A DNA stretch of 64,000 bases from Bacteroidota bacterium. Its GTDB lineage: Bacteria > Bacteroidota > Bacteroidia > AKYH767-A > OLB10. Positions 53,585 through 62,187 of this stretch are shown here, in pieces (within the stretch, counting starts at the first letter, position 1; every line of letters begins with the position of its first letter). The translations under genes and the position numbers were made by a program. Location: positions 1,116,001 through 1,180,000 of the forward strand of contig JADJOH010000002.1 of NCBI GenBank assembly GCA_016713925.1. Reading direction: 5' to 3'. A model generated the notes under the pieces. It was not told where the DNA came from and did not search any database. It saw only the letters and a list, made by a program, of their open reading frames with translations.

Positions 53585-54577
53585 TTGATACCGGCACTAC
53601 GCAATCTGTTTTTTCTGGCAATCGGAGGAGTTCTTCTGTGGCTCACTTTCCGTAACCATGATTTCTCATTGGTATGGGAGAAAGTAAAAACAGCCAATCC
53701 CTGGTGGCTCGGATTATCTTGCCTTTGTTCGATGGCCGCTTTAATCAGCCGTGCGATGCGATGGATACAACTTATTGAACCCCTAGGCTATAAACCCCGA
53801 TTGAGTACTACTTACCATGCCGTTACCTTTGCCTATCTGGCCAATATGGCGGTTCCGCGATTGGGCGAAATTTCCCGTTGTGGTGCCTTGAAGAAAAGTG
53901 ACAATGTCCCTTTTGAAAAGCTGGTGGGCACGGTGATTATTGAACGACTCGCGGATGTTTTCATGCTGCTCGTCTGCATTGCCATGACCGCCTTTCTGGA
54001 ATTCGATCTTCTGGGAGGATTTCTCTATAAACAGATCATCGGACCGGCAATAGAAAAAGTGGGTAATGGGACTTTCTTAATTGTGATCCTCCTGATTATT
54101 GCTGTCATCGCCGGAGGCTCACTTTATGCCCTGTTCAGGATGTCGAATCCGCCTGCATTGATTCAGAAAATCCGCGGGTTTGCATTGGGTTTGGGAGATG
54201 GATTGAAGAGCATAACCAAAGTCAAAAACAAAGGACTCTTTCTCTTTCATAGTTTATTTATCTGGACCATGTATTTTATGATGAGCTATCTCTGCTTCTT
54301 CGCCTTGCCGGAAACCACTTCACTCGGTCCATCAGCAGCACTCTTTATTATGGTATTAGGAGGAATTGGTATGACAGCTCCTGTACAAGGGGGTATCGGT
54401 ACTTATCATTTGCTGGTCTCTCAAGGACTCTTATTATATGGGTTATCTGAAACCGACGGATTAGTATATGCCACCATGAGTCATGCGATCGCTACTTTAT
54501 TATTAATTTTACTCGGTGCGCTATCTATGATCAGCTTATTCTTTTTTGTAAAAAACCGTAATTCAGCAACCGCATGA
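53585..54577 (+). CDS. Flippase-like (UPF0104/AglD-type) membrane protein
   Basis: The product is about 330 residues with some eight membrane helices. Conserved family segments are RAMRWIQLIEPLGYKP, FAYLANMAVPRLGEISRCGAL (about 88-108), KLVGTVIIERLADVFMLL, and GGIGMTAPVQGGIGTYHLLV near the C-terminus. These belong to the lysylphosphatidylglycerol synthase TM-region / flippase-like family, often involved in lipid or glycolipid transfer. The start is uncertain: TTG at 53585 is the best candidate, and the frame stays open into the end of panD. It overlaps the next gene by ATGA, so they are coupled. Confidence 0.85.
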   Translation: MIPALRNLFFLAIGGVLLWLTFRNHDFSLVWEKVKTANPWWLGLSCLCSMAALISRAMRWIQLIEPLGYKPRLSTTYHAVTFAYLANMAVPRLGEISRCGALKKSDNVPFEKLVGTVIIERLADVFMLLVCIAMTAFLEFDLLGGFLYKQIIGPAIEKVGNGTFLIVILLIIAVIAGGSLYALFRMSNPPALIQKIRGFALGLGDGLKSITKVKNKGLFLFHSLFIWTMYFMMSYLCFFALPETTSLGPSAALFIMVLGGIGMTAPVQGGIGTYHLLVSQGLLLYGLSETDGLVYATMSHAIATLLLILLGALSMISLFFFVKNRNSATA

Positions 54578-55071
54578 GCCATCTTCAACAGCTGGAAAGC
54601 AAGTTAATGGATGCCCTTCAATTAACAGAACAACTGAAGAAGTGGAGGGATCAGGGATGTAAGATTGTGTTTACAAATGGCTGTTTTGACTTATTGCATT
54701 TAGGACATGTGGACTATTTATCACATGCTGCCGACTTCGGCGACAAGATGATTATTGGACTCAATACTGACCGGTCGGTGTCCCGATTAAAAGGACCAAC
54801 GAGGCCGATCAATGATGAGCGCTCGAGGGCATTGGTCCTGGCTGCATTGTCTTGTGTTTCAGCAGTTATCCTCTTTGATGAGCCCACTCCCCTTGAATTA
54901 ATTCGTTTGGTCAATCCCGACGTACTGGTAAAAGGAGCAGATTACAAGATAGAGAATATAGTGGGTGCAGATGTCGTTATAGCAGGAGGAGGAAGTGTTA
55001 AAACCATTCCCTTTGTAGAGGGCTATTCAACAACAGCCATTGAACAACGCATACGGCAGGCAAAAATCTGA
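54574..55071 (+). CDS. rfaE2: D-glycero-beta-D-manno-heptose 1-phosphate adenylyltransferase
   Basis: This enzyme adds AMP to heptose-1-phosphate to give ADP-heptose for LPS core or surface polysaccharide. The product is 165 residues, the stand-alone adenylyltransferase half of HldE. The cytidylyltransferase-fold motif FTNGCFDLLHLGH (HxGH at about 42-45) is followed by NTDRSVSRLKGPTRPI, VKGADY and the C-terminal GYSTT. The start overlaps the flippase-like gene; M12 is an alternative start. The pairing suggests a shared role in envelope glycoconjugate synthesis. Confidence 0.94.
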   Translation: MSHLQQLESKLMDALQLTEQLKKWRDQGCKIVFTNGCFDLLHLGHVDYLSHAADFGDKMIIGLNTDRSVSRLKGPTRPINDERSRALVLAALSCVSAVILFDEPTPLELIRLVNPDVLVKGADYKIENIVGADVVIAGGGSVKTIPFVEGYSTTAIEQRIRQAKI

Positions 55072-55152
55072 CATTTGTAATACTTTGGAAGTTTTTTACT
55101 GTATCTTTGATTAGTAGAGAAGGTATAAAGTCTATAAAAAATCGAAATACGC

Positions 55153-55605
55153 ATGAAAAATATTTTATTAATTCTGGCCGGGTTGCTTTCAATGACCTTC
55201 ATTAGTTGTGAGCAGAACGACTTGCTGCTTTCTGAGAAAAAATTGAATGAAAAACTTCAGAAAACCTGGAAAGTACTTTACGCCAACAGTAATGACTCCC
55301 GCGAAAAATGGACATTCAGCAATGGAGAAGTGTTGTTGAATTATGATAAAGATTATCCATCTTTAGATACTACCATTAATTATACTTTTATTGGTAACTA
55401 TTCTATTGATGCCCGTTTTTCTAAAGCGTATGTCAAATTAAGCGGCTTCACATTCCCTGATTCTTTACAGTTCACTAATTCGGCATTTACAGATGAAGAT
55501 TTAAACCGTGCATGGACCATTGTCATGTTGGATGGAGATGTACTTTATTTATCAGCTACTGATAACAGAGGTGCTATCCGTTCACTTGAATTTGTGAAGG
55601 ATTAG
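55153..55605 (+). CDS. Lipoprotein of unknown function
   Basis: The product is 150 residues with a lipoprotein signal (KNILLILAGLLSMTFISC, Cys19). The mature part is a lipocalin-like small domain (LNEKLQKTWKVLYANSNDSREKWTFSNGEVLL...NYTFIGNYSID), a common pattern of Bacteroidota lipocalin-type lipoproteins (W...G...Y), though assignment is tentative. It follows rfaE2 by 81 bases. Confidence 0.72.
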   Translation: MKNILLILAGLLSMTFISCEQNDLLLSEKKLNEKLQKTWKVLYANSNDSREKWTFSNGEVLLNYDKDYPSLDTTINYTFIGNYSIDARFSKAYVKLSGFTFPDSLQFTNSAFTDEDLNRAWTIVMLDGDVLYLSATDNRGAIRSLEFVKD

Positions 55606-55640
55606 TTTTCCTTTAAAATATAGATTCCACCTATGATTAG

Positions 55641-55802
55641 CTTCCGGCTACCAGCTACCGGCTTCCCGCTGTAGTTTAGGCTTTGGATATCGGTGCAATA
55701 TTCAGGGAAAAATATTTGAAATATAATTACAGTGTTAATTTCGCCTGTTCTACATATAATAGCTGGTAGCCGGTAGCCGGTAGCCGGTAGCCGGTAGCCG
55801 GT
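55641..55802. repeat. GCTACCG-type heptamer repeats, two clusters
   Basis: A short cluster on the plus strand (CCGGCTACCAGCTACCGGC, about 55646-55664) and a longer one in the opposite orientation (about 55762-55802, roughly five GGTAGCC units) flank an AT-rich stretch between the lipoprotein and the peptidase gene. It is the same heptamer family as 42457-42541. Confidence 0.75.
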
Positions 55803-55812
55803 AACGATATTA

Positions 55813-57972
55813 TTACTCTACAATATCCATTTCATCCACGAGGTGTTTCGCACCTGCGAATTTATCGATGATAAAAAGGGTATAACGAATATCCAGGGTG
55901 ACATTTCTACAAATATCCGGGTTAAAAAGAATATCGCTCATTGTTCCTTCCCATACCCGATCATAATTGGTGCCGATGAGTTGCCCTTTTGCATTCAACA
56001 CCGGACTTCCGGAATTACCACCGGTAGTGTGATTGGTAGCGATGAAAGCGACCGGCACAGAACCTTTCACCATATATCTTCCATAGTCTTTGTTGCGATG
56101 TAATTCGATTAAACGCGGAGGCAAATCAAACTCTTCATGTCCTGGAATATATTTTTGAATGACGCCATCGAGATTGGTTTGATAGTCATAAAAAACAGCG
56201 TCTCTGGCATCATACCCTTTGACTTTCCCATAGGCTAAGCGCAAAGTACTATTGGCATCGGGATAAAATTTTCGTTCCGGTTGCATCTCTCTTTGTCCGG
56301 CCATGTAGATGCGGTTCCACTTTTGCAGTTCAATATTGAAACTTACTAGCTTAAGCTGAATTTTTGAACGGAAGAAGGTTAACAGTTGATCCGCTAACTG
56401 ATAAGCAGGGTCCTTCTTCAGGGATTTCGCTTTAGAAGTGTTGAAAGAAGACAGTGCTTTCTCCATTCCGGCCCGTTCGTCAAATTTACTATCTTCAAAA
56501 ATCTCTTCTGTCATTTTATTAAAATCCGATTTATAACGGTTTCGAAGTAACGTAAAGTACTCTGGTTTCAGGGAGTCGGAAACCCCTTCGTCAAATAGCT
56601 TGAATAGGCTACTCATCATTTTTTTATCGGTGCTCGCGTCATAATCTTTGAAGTAATCTGAAACTCCGGACTTCAGTTTTGTTGCTTCTATCCTGACTTT
56701 AGCGGTGTCCGGCTTCTCTTCCAGAGTAGCATCAATCAATTTTTTATAAGCGTTGGCATAGGAAATGATTTCCACACCAAAGACCGCTTCAGCATAATAG
56801 TCATTGGCTGATAGATAGGGGCGGTGCTGAGCATAAAGTTTTTCAAGAGCAGGAAGCACCTGCCCGTACTTCATTTTGTTCGCCTCGCTGGTGTTACACC
56901 AGTTTCTAAAATCTACTTCATAGTCCCGTTTTTTCTTTAATCCATTCGATAACGTCAATCCTTTAATCTCCCCTTGCCATTTCTTCCAGGCATTGTTGAC
57001 TCTACTGTATTTTGCGGCATATTGAAGATGCAGTGCTTCGCTGCTTCTCCTTGCTTCATTCATGATACGCAAACGCTCATCCCTAACCTTAATACCATTA
57101 GGATTGTTCACTTCAAGGATTGTCTGCAACTGATAAGAGGAAATATACTGCTGTGTCCGACCCGGAAATCCATACACCATGGTAAAATCTTCCTCCTCTA
57201 CACCTCTCATGCTGATGGAGAAATGATGCCGTGGTGTAAAAGGGATATTATCCGGACTGAATTTTGCCGGCTTATTATCCTTATCCGCATAGATACGAAA
57301 AACCGAAAAGTCGCCGGTATGCCTTGGCCACATCCAGTTATCGGTATCTCCTCCAAAATTTCCTATAGAGGAAGGAGGTGCGCCAACAAGCCGTACATCC
57401 CTGAACGTCTCTGACACAAAAAGAAAAAATTCGTTACCGGAATATAATTGTTTAACCTGAGCTTCATAATGGGTTCCTTCCATAGCTTTTTTCTCAAGAC
57501 CGGAAGCAATTTCTTTAATTTTCACAGCCCGTTGTTCTTCACTTAGACCTTCCAGTGCGTTAGTGAATGAAGCCGTCACATCATCAATACGGATTATAAA
57601 AGTGGCTGTAAGTTCCGGACAAGGAATTTCTTCTTTCATTGACATAGCCCAGAAACCATCTCGCAGGTAATTATGCTCCAGTGTACTTTGTTTCTGTATC
57701 TGGCTAAAACCACAGTGGTGATTTGTAATCATAAGACCTTTCGATGAAATAAGCTCGCCGGTACAAAATCCGCCAAACGAAACCACCGCGTCTTTCAAAC
57801 TATTTTTATTGACGTTGTAAATTTCTTCGATCGGAATTTGCAAGCCTTTAATTCGCATTTCAGCCGCATTCAGTTGCTGCAAAAGTTGTGGCAACCACAT
57901 CCCCTCATCAGCAACAGCAACGGAACAATGAATAAACAGATAGAAGATAGCGACAAGCCTGCGTAATACCAT
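55813..57972 (-). CDS. S46 family dipeptidyl peptidase, DPP11-like
   Basis: The product is 719 residues with a signal peptide (to about 22, VAVADEG). It is a periplasmic serine peptidase releasing dipeptides from the N-terminus. The catalytic His lies in MITNHHCGF (about 85-86), an Asp in RHTGDFSVFR (about 227), and the Ser in TGGNSGSPV (about 655). In S46 enzymes the residue after the FD/YD pair near the end sets specificity. Here YDRVWEG has Arg, as in DPP11, which prefers Asp/Glu at P1; DPP7 has Gly. Amino acids from secreted proteolysis are a likely nutrient source. Confidence 0.92.
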   Translation of the reverse strand: MVLRRLVAIFYLFIHCSVAVADEGMWLPQLLQQLNAAEMRIKGLQIPIEEIYNVNKNSLKDAVVSFGGFCTGELISSKGLMITNHHCGFSQIQKQSTLEHNYLRDGFWAMSMKEEIPCPELTATFIIRIDDVTASFTNALEGLSEEQRAVKIKEIASGLEKKAMEGTHYEAQVKQLYSGNEFFLFVSETFRDVRLVGAPPSSIGNFGGDTDNWMWPRHTGDFSVFRIYADKDNKPAKFSPDNIPFTPRHHFSISMRGVEEEDFTMVYGFPGRTQQYISSYQLQTILEVNNPNGIKVRDERLRIMNEARRSSEALHLQYAAKYSRVNNAWKKWQGEIKGLTLSNGLKKKRDYEVDFRNWCNTSEANKMKYGQVLPALEKLYAQHRPYLSANDYYAEAVFGVEIISYANAYKKLIDATLEEKPDTAKVRIEATKLKSGVSDYFKDYDASTDKKMMSSLFKLFDEGVSDSLKPEYFTLLRNRYKSDFNKMTEEIFEDSKFDERAGMEKALSSFNTSKAKSLKKDPAYQLADQLLTFFRSKIQLKLVSFNIELQKWNRIYMAGQREMQPERKFYPDANSTLRLAYGKVKGYDARDAVFYDYQTNLDGVIQKYIPGHEEFDLPPRLIELHRNKDYGRYMVKGSVPVAFIATNHTTGGNSGSPVLNAKGQLIGTNYDRVWEGTMSDILFNPDICRNVTLDIRYTLFIIDKFAGAKHLVDEMDIVE

Positions 57973-58045
57973 GATAGAATGATTTGAGGCGTAAAAATAG
58001 GAAAAGGATGGAATAAGTTGGAATGAACAACTATCCGCTACCTCA

Positions 58046-58384
58046 GTCCTGTAGGGGCGAAACCTCTGTAAGCCCTGTAGGGGCGAAACCTCTGTAAGCC
58101 CTGTAGGGGCGAAACCTCTGTAAGCCCTGTGGGGCGAAACCTCTGTAAGCCCTGTAGGCGCGAAACCTCTGTAAGCCCTGTAGGGGCGAAACCTCTGTAA
58201 GCCCTGTAGGGGCGAAACCTCTGTAAGCCCTGTAGGGGCGAAACCTCTGTAAGCCCTGTAGGGGCGAAACCTCTGTAAGCCCTGTAGGGGCGAAACCTCT
58301 GTAAGCCCTGTAGGGGCGAAACCTCTGTAAGCCCTGTAGGGGCGAAACCTCTGTAAGCCCTGTAGGGGCGAAACCTCCTCAGAT
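58046..58384. repeat. Left 26-bp repeat array (13 units) beside the transposase
   Basis: Thirteen near-identical 26-bp units run head to tail, with core CCTGTAGGGGCGAAACCT at 58048, 58074, 58100, 58126 and so on to 58359 (unit 4 is one base short). The core TGTAGGGGCGA is the reverse complement of TCGCCCCTACA in the array on the other side of the transposase. There are no unique spacers, so it is not CRISPR. Confidence 0.92.
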
Positions 58385-58419
58385 ACGGCTACCCCAGCCC
58401 TGTTAAATTGCCTTCTAAG

Positions 58420-58902
58420 CTAAACACCTAAATCGGAGTCAGCATCATAAAACTCCGGTAGATATTTTTCTGTAAACTCAATTTCATTTTCTTTCAAAAC
58501 TGTTACATACTCTTTTTTAAAAGACCTCGTACTATGATGCTCTTTTTGGTTTAAGATATACTTTGAAATTACGGGAACAGCAGACCTTGAAGCGGAGAAA
58601 GCACCATATCCCGACTGCCATTCAAATTTTCCTTTAATCATCTTTTGCTCGTGGATAAATTTGGATGCGTTACCCTTAACTAAACCGGCCATTTTAGAAA
58701 CCGAAATTTCAGGATGTAATCCAATTAAAATGTGAACATGATCTGGATTACAATATATCGATAACGGTTTTGATTTATTTTCTTTGATGATACCACACAT
58801 ATACTTTTCGATAGTATCCTTTATATTCTCATTAATTAGATTGGACCTACCTTTAACAACGAATACAAAATGTATAATGATTTGTGTGAATGTGTTTGCC
58901 AT
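58420..58902 (-). CDS. Y1/HUH transposase, REP-associated or IS200 type
   Basis: The product is 160 residues. This single-stranded DNA transposase family uses an HUH metal site and one tyrosine. HUH is DHVHIL (His55, His57) and the nucleophile is Tyr115 in VISKYILNQKEHH. The family signature QIIIHFVFVVKGR is N-terminal, and GKFEWQSGYGAFSASRS (92-106) is typical. No TnpB is next to it. It sits between two inverted repeat arrays and has its own promoter. This layout is typical of a REP-associated (RAYT-like) transposase with its repeats rather than of a plain insertion sequence. Confidence 0.92.
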   Translation of the reverse strand: MANTFTQIIIHFVFVVKGRSNLINENIKDTIEKYMCGIIKENKSKPLSIYCNPDHVHILIGLHPEISVSKMAGLVKGNASKFIHEQKMIKGKFEWQSGYGAFSASRSAVPVISKYILNQKEHHSTRSFKKEYVTVLKENEIEFTEKYLPEFYDADSDLGV

Positions 58903-58944
58903 AAATTATTTTTTTTAAAATGATTTCTTTGAAAAATTACTTGA

Positions 58945-58952
58945 CAAATATA
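58945..58952 (-). promoter_or_regulatory. -7 promoter element of the transposase
   Basis: TATATTTG on the minus strand matches TAnnTTTG, 42 bases before the ATG at 58902. Confidence 0.5.
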
Positions 58953-59101
58953 TTTCGAGATTATTTTGAAAATTATTATATTGTGTATGAGATTTCAACA
59001 TATCAATATTGAAAACTCCAACCAAGACTTAGCTGCCGAAAGAACCGATTGGGTGTGATGAAATGTAGAGATTTCATATTCATCATGATGTCGAACACAC
59101 A

Positions 59102-59537
59102 AAGAAACAGAGATGTCGCCCCTACAGGGCTCGAGGGGAGAGAGGGGCTTCCTTCCGGGTTACAGAGATTTCGCCCCTACAGGGCTGGAGGGAGAGAGGG
59201 GCTTTCGGGTTACAGAGATGTCGCCCCTACAGGGCTGGAGGGAGAGAGGAGCTTTCGGGTTACAGAGATTTCGCCCCTACAGGGCTGGAGGGAGAGAGGA
59301 GCTTTCGGGTTACAGAGATGTCGCCCCTACAGGGCTAAGGAGAGAGATGGGCTTCCGGGTTACAGAGATGTCGCCCCTACAGGGCTGGAGGGAGAGAGGA
59401 GCTTTCGGGTTACAGAGATGTCGCCACTACAGGGCTGGAGGGAGAGAGGAGCTTTCGGGTTACAGAGATGTCGCCCCTACAGGGCTAAGGGGAGAGATGG
59501 GCTTTCGGCTGACTTTGATGTCGCCCCTACAGGGCTA
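59102..59537. repeat. Right 50-bp repeat array (9 cores) beside the transposase
   Basis: Nine cores TTACAGAGATGTCGCCCCTA (first bases vary) occur with TCGCCCCTAC starting at 59116, 59171, 59221, 59271, 59321, 59371, 59421, 59471 and 59521. The period is exactly 50 bp after the first. Each is followed by AGGGCT and a similar 24-bp filler rich in GGAGGGAGAGA. The core is the reverse complement of the left array. An apparent 169-codon frame across it is only repeat translation. Confidence 0.92.
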
Positions 59538-59563
59538 AAAAAACTAAAGTCGCCCTAAAATAA

Positions 59564-59593
59564 AAAGCCCCCATCTGAGGAGACAGGGGCTTT
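59564..59593 (-). terminator. Intrinsic terminator of the DUF3127 gene
   Basis: On the minus strand AAAGCCCC (59593-59586) pairs with GGGGCTTT (59571-59564), followed by TTATTTTA. It lies just past the stop codon at 59611. Confidence 0.75.
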
Positions 59594-59610
59594 GATTGAG
59601 TTATGTTTTT

Positions 59611-59988
59611 CTAGAATGGAAGATCGTCCGCTTCGCCGGATGAGCCTGACATTGGATCTGACATTGCTCCTGCTGCAACAGGTGTATTGTCCATTGGAGT
59701 ACTTGACGGTGCAGTACCATCTACTGTAACGCGCCATGGACGAACATCCGTGTACCAACGACCATTGTATTCGCGTGATTCCACACGGAAATTAATTTTT
59801 AAACGTGTACCGGGTGCAAATGCTTTGAAGGTACTTACCAGATCGCCCCATGCACTCATACATATTTTCTTTGGATATTGATCTTCCGTTTCAACGATAA
59901 AATCTTGCTTCACCCATTGGCCATTTTTGCCAGTACCCGTTTGCTCCGGAAGTGAATAGAGTAATTTTGCTGTGATTTCCTGACTCAT
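59611..59988 (-). CDS. DUF3127 SSB-like protein
   Basis: The product is 125 residues. The N-terminal 90 form an OB-fold-like DUF3127 domain (ITAKLLYSLPEQTG, WVKQDFIVETEDQYPKKICMSAWGDLVSTFK, YNGRWYTDVRPWRV). A Pro/Ser/Gly/Met-rich flexible tail ends in EADDLPF, the acidic tip by which single-stranded DNA-binding proteins recruit repair enzymes. It may therefore bind ssDNA and partner proteins; function in vivo is unproven. It has its own promoter and terminator. Confidence 0.85.
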   Translation of the reverse strand: MSQEITAKLLYSLPEQTGTGKNGQWVKQDFIVETEDQYPKKICMSAWGDLVSTFKAFAPGTRLKINFRVESREYNGRWYTDVRPWRVTVDGTAPSSTPMDNTPVAAGAMSDPMSGSSGEADDLPF

Positions 59989-60011
59989 AATTATTGCTGT
60001 TATTTGATTTT

Positions 60012-60019
60012 CAAAAATA
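60012..60019 (-). promoter_or_regulatory. -7 promoter element of the DUF3127 gene
   Basis: TATTTTTG on the minus strand matches TAnnTTTG, 23 bases before the ATG at 59988. The remaining gap to 60298 shows nothing else. Confidence 0.55.
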
Positions 60020-60298
60020 CTGATTTAGACGGTTTCTACACTTATTTTAACACCGGTTTTTCATTCCTGTAACGCAAATGTTAATAAGTATATTATCACC
60101 GAACTGAGGACAAAATTAAAGAGTAGCCATCGCTTTAGTCGTATATTAAACGTTTATTATCGCTTAAGGTAACTAACCTGCTGAATATTAATAAGGTTTA
60201 ATGATCTTAAGCATATTCCGGTCAGAAATTGTCTTTAAAACGCTATCCCATTCACGACTGTACTTCTTCATACTCTACCATTCAGCACCCTTGTTTCA

Positions 60299-62125
60299 TT
60301 AGTCCTTTCCTAACATCTCTACACTCCTGCGCATGAAGTTCGACATGGCCTCGCCCTTCAGTAAGCCCTGTCCTAATAATGCAAGATCAATGGCCTGCTG
60401 CATGAGTTGCGTCTTCTTCTCCGTATTCTCTTCAGAAAGGACTTTACTCATAAGCGGATGATTATTGTTAACGACAAGATTGTATTGGTCCGGCATTTCT
60501 CCCATGAAAGAATATCCTCCGCCGGTTGCCGACATCTCCTTCATGCGTCGCATAAACTCGGGACGGGTCACCATTACGGGTGCATCCTTTTCTGTTAATG
60601 ACTCAAAATTGACATGATAGATTTCTTTGTTGACAACGGATTCCGCAATTTCTTTGAGCGCATTTTGCTGCTCTTCGTTGAGTACAGAGACTTTCGATTC
60701 TTCTTTGTTGATCAACTTATCTACAGTATCGGCATCTACCCTCGCAAAACTGCTTCCCTCTAATTTTTGTTCAAGGAAATTTACAAAATGTGTGTCAATC
60801 ACTCCATCCATCCAGAGCACATCGTATCCTTTATTCTTTGCTCCTTCTACATAAATATGCTGTTCTTCCGGCTGCGTCGAGTAGAGATAGATAAATTTTT
60901 TGTCCTTGTCTTCCTGATTCACCTTTACTAACTCACGATACTCTTCAAAAGTGAAGTACTTCTTGTCTACATTTTTCAACAAACAAAATTTCGCGGCCCT
61001 GTCGTAAAACTTCTCTTCACTCAGCATTCCATATTTAATAAACACACCTATATCATCCCACTTCGCTTCGAAATCTGTACGGTTCTCTTTAAATAATTCT
61101 TCCAGCTTATCGGCTACTTTTTTCAGAATATGATTACTGATTTTTTTCACATTCGAATCACTCTGCAAGTAACTGCGGGAAACATTCAATGGAATATCCG
61201 GAGAATCAATAACACCGTGAAGCAAGGTCAGAAAATCCGGAACAATTCCTTCTACGGCATCGGTCACAAAAACCTGTTTGCAATAGAGTTGAATTTTGTT
61301 TTTCTGCACTTCCAGATTTTTCTTCAGTTTAGGGAAATACAATATTCCGGTAAGGTTGAAAGGGTAATCCACATTGAGGTGAATCCAGAAGAGCGGTTCT
61401 TCTGCAAAAGGATATAACTCTTTATAAAAAGCGCGATAGTCTTCGTCTTTTAAGTCAGCAGGTTTTTTTACCCATGCCGGCTCCGTATTGTTCATCTTTT
61501 CTCCCTCAAAGCGAATCTCCACAGGAAGAAAGCCGCAATATTTCTTAAGAAGATTTTTTATTCTGGCCGGCTCAAGAAACTCTGCGGAATCCTCATTGAC
61601 ATTTAAAACTATGTCTGTTCCACGATCCGTTTTCGGCTCTTTATCGAGCGTATACGAGGGACTTCCATCACAGGACCACCTCACCGCATCCGCTTCTTCG
61701 GCTTGCCATGACCGTGAGTGAATCTCTACTTTGTCCGACACCATAAAGGCCGAGTAAAAACCGAGTCCGAACTTACCAATGAGTTGCGCGGTTGCCTGAT
61801 CTTTATACTTATTGACAAATTCTTCCGCACCGCTAAAAGCAATCTGATTGATGTACTTCTCAATTTCCTCACCCGTCATTCCAACACCACGATCTCTGAC
61901 TGTTAAGGTCTTTTCCTCTTTATTGATGATGACTTCTACAAAAAGCTCCCCGGTTTCCACCGGCTTTTCCGCTATCGTATTCAGGGTTTTAAGTTTCTGC
62001 GTAGCATCCACCGCATTGGCTACCAATTCACGGAGGAAAATTTCATGGTCGCTGTAAAGGAATTTCTTAATAATAGGGAAGATGTTCTCTGTTTGAACAT
62101 TGATTTTACCGTGCTGTGTGCTCAT
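60299..62125 (-). CDS. htpG: Molecular chaperone HtpG (Hsp90)
   Basis: This is an ATP-dependent cytosolic chaperone of 608 residues. The GHKL ATPase domain has ELVANAVDATQKL, DRGVGMTGEEIEKY, GKFGLGFYSAFMVSD and RGTDIVLNV. The middle domain has DIPLNVSRSYLQSD with the ATP-contacting Arg. The C-terminal domain holds the dimer interface. Most Hsp90s read NASDA in the first motif; here it is NAVDA. That keeps the catalytic-site Asn and Asp and is common in this phylum. A sigma-54-like element lies about 50 bases upstream, suggesting stress control. Confidence 0.97.
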   Translation of the reverse strand: MSTQHGKINVQTENIFPIIKKFLYSDHEIFLRELVANAVDATQKLKTLNTIAEKPVETGELFVEVIINKEEKTLTVRDRGVGMTGEEIEKYINQIAFSGAEEFVNKYKDQATAQLIGKFGLGFYSAFMVSDKVEIHSRSWQAEEADAVRWSCDGSPSYTLDKEPKTDRGTDIVLNVNEDSAEFLEPARIKNLLKKYCGFLPVEIRFEGEKMNNTEPAWVKKPADLKDEDYRAFYKELYPFAEEPLFWIHLNVDYPFNLTGILYFPKLKKNLEVQKNKIQLYCKQVFVTDAVEGIVPDFLTLLHGVIDSPDIPLNVSRSYLQSDSNVKKISNHILKKVADKLEELFKENRTDFEAKWDDIGVFIKYGMLSEEKFYDRAAKFCLLKNVDKKYFTFEEYRELVKVNQEDKDKKFIYLYSTQPEEQHIYVEGAKNKGYDVLWMDGVIDTHFVNFLEQKLEGSSFARVDADTVDKLINKEESKVSVLNEEQQNALKEIAESVVNKEIYHVNFESLTEKDAPVMVTRPEFMRRMKEMSATGGGYSFMGEMPDQYNLVVNNNHPLMSKVLSEENTEKKTQLMQQAIDLALLGQGLLKGEAMSNFMRRSVEMLGKD

Positions 62126-62172
62126 ATTTTCAGTTTTCTGCTTATTTTTTTATGGTTTCGGCTCTGCCGATG

Positions 62173-62187
62173 TCAATTTAGGTGCCA
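62173..62187 (-). promoter_or_regulatory. Sigma-54-like -24/-12 element upstream of htpG
   Basis: On the minus strand TGGCAC is followed by 5 bases and TTGA, one change from the RpoN consensus TGGCAC-N5-TTGC. It is 48 bases before the ATG, a normal promoter distance. The remaining gap (62188-62496) holds only AT-rich DNA and no further feature I can support. Confidence 0.4.

Noticed and set aside
58046..59537. Possible CRISPR arrays on either side of the transposase
   Set aside because: The left array has no spacers at all. The right array's 24-bp fillers are near-identical to one another, and no cas genes are nearby.
59049..59558. 169-codon and 141-codon frames reading PTGLEGERSF-type peptides
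   Set aside because: They are translations of the 50-bp repeat array and would not exist without it; no start context or homolog logic supports a protein.
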